From Rhodospirillaceae bacterium UBA6608 (GTDB taxonomy: Bacteria; Pseudomonadota; Alphaproteobacteria; Rhodospirillales_A; Casp-alpha2), in NCBI GenBank assembly GCA_002433335.1, contig DJHY01000287.1, positions 1-29,649 of the forward strand: a DNA stretch of 29,649 nt, given 5' to 3'. Positions within the stretch are counted from its first letter, which is position 1, and each line of letters opens with the position of its first letter. Below, piece after piece: positions 24,516 through 29,649 of this stretch. Under the pieces are notes generated by a model, which did no database searches, was not told where the DNA came from, and was given only the letters and a program-made list of their open reading frames with translations. A program made the position numbers and the translations under genes.

Positions 24516-25760
24516 ATGAAGCTCACCGATGAAGAACAGGCCATGTTGGCCGGGGAAATGGGCGAGCCAAGACGCTGGGCCATGGATCATATGGTCAAGG
24601 TCGGGGGGATGTTCGACGCGGCCGATCTGGTGCCGGTGTCGCAGGCCCATATGATGGTCGATCCGGAATCGGTTGGCGACGCTGGCGTCAGCTTTCTGGA
24701 GGGTCTCGCCGCCCATGGCGCGGAGGAACGGCGCGTCGCCATTCCGATGATCACCGATCCGCGCGGGGTCGATCTGGACTATTACCGCCCGCTCGGCCAG
24801 ACCGAGGAAATGGCCGATCTGGACCGCCGCACCATCGCCGCCTGCGAAAAGCTGGGCATCCTGATGACTAACACCTGTGTCAATTATCAGACGGTGATGC
24901 CGCCGGTGCGGGGCGATCACGTGGCCTTCGGTGATACCGGTGTGGTGATCTACTGCAACAGCGTGCTCGGCGCGTATTCCAACTTCGAAGGCGGACCATC
25001 GGCCCTGGCCGCCGGCCTGACGGGCCGGACGCCGCGCTACGGCCTGCACCTGGATGAAAACCGCAAGGCGACCAAGCGGTTCACCGTACGTCACCAACCG
25101 CGCGAGCTGACCGACTGGGGCGTGCTGGGCGGCTTTATCGGGCGGCAATGCGGTTCGTACTGGGAAGTGCCCGTGATCGAGGGGATCGAGGTCTCTCCGA
25201 CTTCGGACGACATGAAGCACTTCGGCGCGGCGATGGCGAGTTACGGCTCGTCGCCGCTGTTCCACATCGTCGGCATCACGCCCGAGGCGGAAACTTTGGC
25301 CCATGTCTGCAACGGCGCGCCGCCGCCCGCGCAGGACGTAACCAAGGCCGATATGGATGCCCTGCGCGGCAGCTTCGGGGCCAAGGGCGACAAGGTCGAC
25401 GTGGTGGTCTTCGCGGCGCCGCAGTTGTCGATCGTGGAAATGGATCAGGTGTCGCGTCTGTTGGACGGCAAGACCCTGCACAAGGACACGGCGATGATCG
25501 TCTGCACCTCGCCGACGGTTTATGCGGATAGCCAGCGCATGGGGATTATCGACCGGATCGAGGCCTGTGGCGCCAAGGTCCTGCGCGGCACCTGCTATTA
25601 CAACCAATACGCCCGCGAAATCGGGGAAGCCAACGGCTGGCAACGGTTGCTCAGCAATTCGGCCAAGATCGTCAATATCCTGGGGGGCTACGGCTATACG
25701 CCGGCGCTGCGCAGCATGGAAGAATGCGTCGCCTCGGCGGTCGCGGGAGAAATCGTATGA
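24516..25760 (+). CDS. Aconitase X, large (catalytic) subunit
   Basis: Large subunit of the two-gene form of aconitase X (AcnX, DUF521), a dehydratase family. Known members act on cis-3-hydroxy-L-proline or, in archaea, mevalonate 5-phosphate. The 414 residues include LTDEEQAMLAGEMGEP and QAHMMVD at the N-terminus, then NTCVNYQ, YCNSVLGAYSNFEGGP and GLTGRTPRYGLH. Candidate iron-sulfur cysteines are C121 and C360 (RGTCYYNQ), with C147 (YCNS) as a further possibility. The C-terminus has SNSAKIVNILGGYGYTP. A strong GGGAGGG Shine-Dalgarno precedes ATG 24516. It overlaps the small-subunit gene by 4 bases and is divergent from a GntR regulator. Substrate not determinable; no pyrroline-carboxylate reductase is nearby. 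Confidence 0.88.
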   Translation: MKLTDEEQAMLAGEMGEPRRWAMDHMVKVGGMFDAADLVPVSQAHMMVDPESVGDAGVSFLEGLAAHGAEERRVAIPMITDPRGVDLDYYRPLGQTEEMADLDRRTIAACEKLGILMTNTCVNYQTVMPPVRGDHVAFGDTGVVIYCNSVLGAYSNFEGGPSALAAGLTGRTPRYGLHLDENRKATKRFTVRHQPRELTDWGVLGGFIGRQCGSYWEVPVIEGIEVSPTSDDMKHFGAAMASYGSSPLFHIVGITPEAETLAHVCNGAPPPAQDVTKADMDALRGSFGAKGDKVDVVVFAAPQLSIVEMDQVSRLLDGKTLHKDTAMIVCTSPTVYADSQRMGIIDRIEACGAKVLRGTCYYNQYAREIGEANGWQRLLSNSAKIVNILGGYGYTPALRSMEECVASAVAGEIV

Positions 25761-26173
25761 CCAAGGAATTGAAGTGCCACAAGGGAATCGGCCCCAAGGT
25801 TCAGGGCGAGGCCCTGGTCGCCGACGACAACTTCTCGGCCCGTTACGACCTGGACCGGATCAAGGGTGTGTTTTCCCGACCGCAGCACAAGCTGGCGGGG
25901 AAGTCCTATAAGGACAAGATCCTGGTGCTCAACACGTCCAAGGGCGGGGTCGCGTCGGCTTGGATGCTGCACGAAATGAAATCGCGCGGCATCGCGCCCA
26001 AGGCAATCCTGTTCAACCGGGCAAATACCATCCTGGCCCAGGGGGCGGCGCTGGCCGATATGGCGATGTGCGACCGGTTTGAAGACGGCGACGTGACGAC
26101 CCTGATTCAAACCGGGGACGAGGTCATCGTCGATCCGGAATCGGGCCTGGTGACGGTCACCAACCGGGACTGA
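25757..26173 (+). CDS. Aconitase X, small (swivel-domain) subunit
   Basis: DUF126-type swivel subunit that completes the aconitase X active site, 138 residues. ATG 25757 overlaps the large-subunit stop (ATGA). Recognisable parts are GPKVQGEALV, HKLAGKSYKDKILVLNTSKG (residues 45-63 approximately) and APKAILFNRANTILAQGAALAD. It differs from the common form: the usual SFWGGVDP region reads NFSARYDLDR (25-34), and the usual GSCTGS active loop reads SKGGVAS (61-67). This suggests a separate subfamily with a different substrate. These comparisons rest on recalled consensus sequences. Confidence 0.85.
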   Translation: MTKELKCHKGIGPKVQGEALVADDNFSARYDLDRIKGVFSRPQHKLAGKSYKDKILVLNTSKGGVASAWMLHEMKSRGIAPKAILFNRANTILAQGAALADMAMCDRFEDGDVTTLIQTGDEVIVDPESGLVTVTNRD

Positions 26174-26212
26174 TCGGCGGTTCGGCGTCTTCGTTGCGTT
26201 TGCCTCTGAAGG

Positions 26213-26230
26213 AAAATTGTATACAATTTT
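26213..26230. promoter_or_regulatory. 18-bp perfect palindrome, FadR/GntR-type operator
   Basis: AAAATTGTATACAATTTT is a perfect 18-bp palindrome. Its core TTGTATACAA fits the operator pattern of FadR/FCD-type GntR regulators. It lies 28 bases before the start codon of the oxygenase gene, over a possible -10 (TGTATA; TTGCGT at 26194-26199 as -35). It is unrelated to the operators at 24441-24472, so a different regulator is expected. Confidence 0.65.
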
Positions 26231-26258
26231 ACTAATGGAAGCATTCAAGGAGACGCCA

Positions 26259-27119
26259 ATGAAGGCGCTGAGCGAAGGCCAAGTCGCGGATTTTCGCCGC
26301 GACGGCTTTATCTTTCCCATCCCCATGTTGTCGCCGGATGAGGTATCTGCCCGCCTAGCGGATTTGGCCCGGTACGAACAATGGCTGGGCGCGCCGTTGC
26401 CTCAGGCCAAGGAACGCAAATGGATGACCATGCCGTTTGCGCATCTTCCCTGGTTCAACGCCCTGGTCCGTGACCCGCGCGTGTTGGATGTGGTCGAGGA
26501 TCTGATCGGCCCGGACATCCTGGTCTGGACCTCGACCTTTTGGATCAAGGAGCCGGGCTCGCCCCATGTCGCGGCCTGGCATCAGGACAATGCCTATTTC
26601 GGGCTGGAGCCGTCGGAAGAGGTTTGCGTCTGGCTGGCCCTGACCGATGCGACCGAAGAAGCGGGCTGTATGAACGTCCTGTCCTGGAACGGTGAGACGC
26701 CGAAGGTTCTGCACCATGCCGCGGCGCAGGTCGATGTCAGCATTAATCGCGGCACCCAGACCGTGGTCGAAGCATTTGACGAAAGCCGCCAGGTAGCGAT
26801 GCAGCTTCCTGCCGGGTCGTTTTCCGTCCACCACGGCTTGTGCATGCATGCCTCGGCTCCTAACCAGGCAGCCCATCGGCGGATCGGCCTGGGACTGAAC
26901 TTCATTCCCGCCCATGTAAAGGTCGAGGGCAGTATTCGACTAGCGGCGATGTTGGTGCGGGGCGAGGATAAATGGGGGAACTTCGACCTGATCGAGCCGC
27001 CGGGCGGCGAGTGCACGCCCGATGCCTTGGCCTTGCATGACGATATCGTCGCCCGCTACAGCGCCAATTATCTGGAGCAGATCGAACACCATAGGGCCCG
27101 CTTTGCAGCCGCTGAATAG
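26259..27119 (+). CDS. Phytanoyl-CoA dioxygenase (PhyH) family protein
   Basis: Predicted Fe(II)/2-oxoglutarate-dependent oxygenase of 286 residues. The jelly-roll metal site is visible as WHQDNAYF (H108, D110) and the distal His in MHASAPN (H197), with the 2-oxoglutarate-binding Arg in HRRIGLGLNFIP (R207 or R208). The Asp in HxD argues for hydroxylase and against halogenase chemistry. ATG 26259 has a perfect AAGGAG Shine-Dalgarno 6 bases upstream; earlier in-frame starts would overlap the palindromic operator. It lies 85 bases after the aconitase X small subunit, same strand, but with its own operator. Substrate unknown; marine and soil relatives of this kind are mostly uncharacterised. Confidence 0.9.
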   Translation: MKALSEGQVADFRRDGFIFPIPMLSPDEVSARLADLARYEQWLGAPLPQAKERKWMTMPFAHLPWFNALVRDPRVLDVVEDLIGPDILVWTSTFWIKEPGSPHVAAWHQDNAYFGLEPSEEVCVWLALTDATEEAGCMNVLSWNGETPKVLHHAAAQVDVSINRGTQTVVEAFDESRQVAMQLPAGSFSVHHGLCMHASAPNQAAHRRIGLGLNFIPAHVKVEGSIRLAAMLVRGEDKWGNFDLIEPPGGECTPDALALHDDIVARYSANYLEQIEHHRARFAAAE

Positions 27120-27180
27120 CAGGGAAAGTTGGGGCGGTTCGAAGGGATGATATTTCTTGCGTATTTTAGTGGGTTAATTC

Positions 27181-27280
27181 TCCTGTCAAGTTGCTGACAA
27201 AGCAGGAAATTCCTGTCTATTTTACTCCTGTATTCCTGGACAATGCATTCATGCTTATGTAAATATCTTGTGGTCAGGAA
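27181..27280 (+). promoter_or_regulatory. Promoter region of the chemotaxis receptor with CAGGA/TCCTG motifs
   Basis: A candidate promoter is CTGACA (27194-27199), an 18-bp spacer and TATTTT (27218-27223). The spacer holds the palindrome CAGGAA-A-TTCCTG (27203-27215). Further TCCTG copies begin at 27181, 27226 and 27234, and CAGGA recurs near 27275. The density in about 100 bases suggests protein-binding sites, regulator unknown. Confidence 0.45.
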
Positions 27281-27329
27281 CGCGGGCGTTCGCCCGCGAT
27301 AGAATCCTCAGTGACGAGGCGTTTCGCCT
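27281..27329. other. Two hairpins in the leader of the receptor gene
   Basis: CGCGGGCG (27281-27288) and CGCCCGCG (27291-27298) form a tight stem. AGGCG-TTT-CGCCT (27317-27329) forms a second. Neither is followed by a T-run. They could end the oxygenase transcript weakly or structure the receptor mRNA leader. The rest of the 303-base gap (27120-27422) holds no gene. Confidence 0.4.
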
Positions 27330-27422
27330 GAAATTTCATGATCTTTTCCGTGCCGGGGAGGCGGAAAGGATTGGTGTTGGCTATGTCCAGGCTGACCTGG
27401 ACGTTGACGTGGAGAATTTTGC

Positions 27423-29129
27423 ATGCCGTTCCTCGACTTGTTTCTTGGCGCTAAGAAAAACAAAGACGCCGAAGCCAAGCTTCAAGCACTGGAGAAATCT
27501 CAAGCAGTTATTGAATTCTCCCTGGACGGCACGATTCTGTATGCCAACCAGAACTTCCTAGACGTCGTGGGTTATGCTTTGGACGAAATCGTGGGCAAGC
27601 ACCATGCGATGTTCGTCGATCCGCGCGAACGCGACTCAGAAGCCTATCGGTCATTCTGGGCGGCCTTGCGGCGGGGGGAATTCTTCAGCCGCGAATTTCG
27701 TCGGATCGGCAAAGAAGGGCGCGAAGTCTGGTTGCGTGCCTCGTACAATCCGGTCGAGGATGAAACCGGCAAGCCCTACAAAGTCGTCAAACTGGCCAGC
27801 GATATCACTTTGGAAAAGCAGCGGACGGCTGACTTCGAAGGTCAGATCACGGCGATCGGAAAGTCGCAGGCGGTGATCGAATTCCAGCCCGATGGAACCA
27901 TTGTCTCGGCGAACAAAAATTTCCTTGCGGCCATGGGCTATGCCCTCGAAGAAATCCAAGGCCAGCATCATTCCATGTTTGTCGAGCCGAGCTATCGGAC
28001 GAGCCCCGAATACCAGAAATTCTGGGATGCGCTGAGCCGAGGCGAGTTTTTCTCGGCCGAGTTCAAGCGCCTGGCGAAGGGCGGTCGCGAAGTCTGGATT
28101 CAAGCCTCCTACAATCCCATCGCCGATGCGAGCGGCAAAATCTACAAGGTCGTTAAGTTTGCGACCGACGTAACCAAGGATAAATTGCGCGCAGCCGATT
28201 TCGAAGGCCAGGTCTCGGCCATCGGGAAATCCCAGGCGGTGATCGAATTCAATCTGGACGGTACGATCATTTCGGCCAACGCTAATTTCCTGCAGGCCGT
28301 CGGCTATTCGTTGGAAGAAATCCGCGGCAAACATCATTCGATGTTCGTTGCGCCGGAGCAAAAGGACAGCGCCGAGTATCGGCAGTTCTGGGCATCCTTG
28401 AATCAGGGTGAATTCCGCGCGGGTGAATTCCGCCGCATCGGCAAGGGGGGGCGCGAGGTTTGGATTCAGGCGTCCTACAATCCGATCCGGGATTTGAACG
28501 GCCAGCCGTACAAGGTCGTGAAATACGCCATCGACGTGACCCAGGAAGTTTTGGCCCGCAAGCGCGCCGAATATGTCCGCGGCTTGATGGAAGATACCGC
28601 CGCCGGGTCCGAGCAATTGAGCGTGTCCGTCAGGGAAATCGCCGAAAGCATGGCGAAGTCTCGGCAGGTGGCGCAGGACGCCTTTGACCAAGTGGTCGCC
28701 GCCGATCGTTCGACGCAGCGTTTGGAAGATGCCGCCAATTCCATGGGCGGGATTGTCGAGGCCATCACCGACATCACCGGCCAGATCAACATGCTGGCGC
28801 TGAACGCGACGATCGAGTCCGCCCGTGCGGGCGAGGCCGGCAAGGGCTTTGCCGTGGTCGCCAACGAGGTCAAGAACCTGGCCAGTCAGGCCCGCCGCGC
28901 GACCGAGGAAATCGAAGGTGAGATTTCCAACATGCGCGCCGTTTCGTCCGATGTGGTCCAGGCCTTGGATGTGATCCGGGGGCGGATCGACAGCGTGCGC
29001 GATTACGTGACCTCGACGGCATCGGCGGTCGAGGAACAGACCGCCGTGGCGAACGAGATGTCGACCAGCATGCAAAGGGCCGCGCGCGAAGCGGCGGCCC
29101 TAGGGGAGGCGTCCGCGGACGCCGCCTGA
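27423..29129 (+). CDS. Soluble methyl-accepting chemotaxis protein with three PAS domains
   Basis: Chemoreceptor of 568 residues with no membrane helix or signal peptide, so probably cytoplasmic. After a short N-terminal helix, three PAS domains lie in tandem (about 20-140, 142-262, 264-384). Each contains KSQAVIEF, a GxHHxMFV block, FRRIGKxGREVW-like and ASYNP motifs. The MCP signalling hairpin (about 390-555) has the tip [18 protein letters not shown] and [13 protein letters not shown]. No C-terminal NWETF-type CheR/CheB tether is present. PAS receptors of this type commonly sense redox, oxygen or light through FAD or heme; the repeated HH and Trp could bind a cofactor, which is inference. 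ATG 27423 has GGAG 8 bases upstream. Confidence 0.94.
   Translation: MPFLDLFLGAKKNKDAEAKLQALEKSQAVIEFSLDGTILYANQNFLDVVGYALDEIVGKHHAMFVDPRERDSEAYRSFWAALRRGEFFSREFRRIGKEGREVWLRASYNPVEDETGKPYKVVKLASDITLEKQRTADFEGQITAIGKSQAVIEFQPDGTIVSANKNFLAAMGYALEEIQGQHHSMFVEPSYRTSPEYQKFWDALSRGEFFSAEFKRLAKGGREVWIQASYNPIADASGKIYKVVKFATDVTKDKLRAADFEGQVSAIGKSQAVIEFNLDGTIISANANFLQAVGYSLEEIRGKHHSMFVAPEQKDSAEYRQFWASLNQGEFRAGEFRRIGKGGREVWIQASYNPIRDLNGQPYKVVKYAIDVTQEVLARKRAEYVRGLMEDTAAGSEQLSVSVREIAESMAKSRQVAQDAFDQVVAADRSTQRLEDAANSMGGIVEAITDITGQINMLALNATIESARAGEAGKGFAVVANEVKNLASQARRATEEIEGEISNMRAVSSDVVQALDVIRGRIDSVRDYVTSTASAVEEQTAVANEMSTSMQRAAREAAALGEASADAA
27495..28592 (+). repeat. Three tandem 366-bp PAS-coding repeats
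   Basis: The KSQAVIEF codons begin at 27495, 27861 and 28227, exactly 366 bp (122 codons) apart. The units keep the same length without gaps, and many words recur at the same offset, for example GCGAAGTCTGG in units 1 and 2. Units 2 and 3 look closest. This points to recent internal duplication. Confidence 0.85.
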
Positions 29130-29153
29130 TCCTAAAATGGATCCGGGAAAGAA

Positions 29154-29175
29154 GGCGGCGGGTTATTCCGCCGCC
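29154..29175 (-). terminator. Hairpin at the ilvE 3' end
   Basis: GGCGGCGG (29154-29161) and CCGCCGCC (29168-29175) form an 8-bp stem whose loop contains the ilvE stop codon. On the minus strand it is followed by TTCTTTC, a modest T-rich tail. It may also block read-through from the convergent receptor gene. Confidence 0.45.
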
Positions 29176-29649
29176 GCGCTTTCCGTCTTTTTCCCGACTG
29201 CTTTCTCGTAATCTTCGATCAGCGTGTGGGTGATCTTACCCGGCGTGAAGGTCATTTCGTCGATCTGGCCCACGGGCGTGACTTCCGCGGCAGAGCCGGT
29301 CAGGAAGATTTCCGTGGCGTCCTTCAATTCGTCGGGGAAGATGGCCCGTTCGATCACTTCAATACCGCGTTCCTTCGCCAGCTTGATCGTCGTCTGACGG
29401 GTCAGGCCGTTCAGGAAGCAATCGGGTGTCGGTGTATGCAGGGCGCCGTCGCGGACGAAGAAGATGTTCGCGCCGGTCGCTTCGGCAATCTGCCCGCGAT
29501 AGTCCAGCATGAGGGCGTCGGCGTAGCCATCACGCTCAGCGGCGTGCTTGGACAGGGTGCAGATCATGTAAAGACCGGCTGCTTTGGCATGAACCGGAGC
29601 TGACTCAGGTGCTGGACGCCGCCATTTGGCAATATCCAGCGTGATGCCT
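29163..29649 (-). CDS. ilvE: Branched-chain amino acid aminotransferase (5' end outside window)
   Basis: PLP-dependent fold-type IV transaminase for the last step of leucine, isoleucine and valine synthesis and the first step of their breakdown. Only the C-terminal 161 residues are in the window; the frame is open to the right edge. They contain WRRPAPESAPVHAKAAGLYM, SKHAAERDGYADALMLD, GQIAEATGANIFFVRDG, TPTPDCFLNGLTRQTTI and IFLTGSAAEVTPV, all typical of IlvE. The catalytic Lys lies just before or within the AKAAG part by family position, so it is probably K in HAKAAGLY. It is convergent with the receptor gene at a 33-base distance. Confidence 0.93.
   Translation of the reverse strand, partial: GITLDIAKWRRPAPESAPVHAKAAGLYMICTLSKHAAERDGYADALMLDYRGQIAEATGANIFFVRDGALHTPTPDCFLNGLTRQTTIKLAKERGIEVIERAIFPDELKDATEIFLTGSAAEVTPVGQIDEMTFTPGKITHTLIEDYEKAVGKKTESAAAE

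Noticed and set aside
26259..27119. Non-heme iron halogenase
   Set aside because: The metal motif is HQD with Asp present; halogenases of this fold have Gly or Ala there.

Overview
The window is a high-GC stretch of an alphaproteobacterial chromosome, most likely from the Rhodospirillales side of the class. The evidence is gene order and protein style: rplU-rpmA-obgE-proB-proA-nadD-rsfS-rlmH-gpmI-envC-ctpA-deacetylase-rppH, a Lys/Ala-tailed L21, a degenerate 'divergent polysaccharide deacetylase', and GTG/TTG starts. No exact genus can be read from it. Nearly all genes are intact and densely packed; only the two edge genes are cut by the window.

Layout. (1) 1-1176: the 3'-truncated gene of a P4-type tyrosine integrase, then a terminator and tRNA-Ser(CGA), all on the minus strand. 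This is the usual junction of a tRNA-integrated island, whose body would lie left of the window. (2) 1177-1516: a 340-base divergent intergenic region holding a tRNA promoter, an rplU promoter and two perfect inverted repeats, with no gene. (3) 1517-15852: housekeeping genes on the plus strand. They cover ribosome (L21, L27, ObgE, RsfS, RlmH), proline (ProB, ProA), NAD (NadD), glycolysis (GpmI), envelope (EnvC-like activator, CtpA, deacetylase-like protein), RNA decapping (RppH), a cation exchanger and a FolM-like SDR. (4) 15893-16312: folB, followed by a strong terminator and a 385-base AT-rich gap to uvrC. The gap holds a perfect -10 box, a terminator-like hairpin and a perfect DnaA box. (5) 16698-23539: uvrC-pgsA-mobB-moeA-moaD-moaE-HAD-LOG, a tightly packed run in which molybdenum-cofactor genes sit between uvrC-pgsA and moaD-moaE. 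(6) 23562-27119: an accessory catabolic locus. A GntR/UTRA repressor is divergent from a two-subunit aconitase X enzyme, and a PhyH-family Fe/2-oxoglutarate oxygenase follows. (7) 27120-29129: a 303-base regulatory gap with repeated CAGGA/TCCTG motifs, then a soluble chemotaxis receptor with three tandem PAS domains repeated at exactly 366 bp. (8) 29163-29649: the C-terminal part of IlvE, convergent on the minus strand.

How the genes work together. The first block couples ribosome assembly with central metabolism and cell-wall remodelling. The second couples DNA repair, phospholipid synthesis and Moco assembly. The region with the clearest unexplained biology is 23562-27119. The AcnX operon carries a textbook pair of overlapping palindromic operators on its promoter, whereas the adjacent oxygenase gene carries an unrelated 18-bp perfect palindrome of FadR/GntR type. 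This suggests a small inducible pathway with two levels of control and an unidentified substrate.
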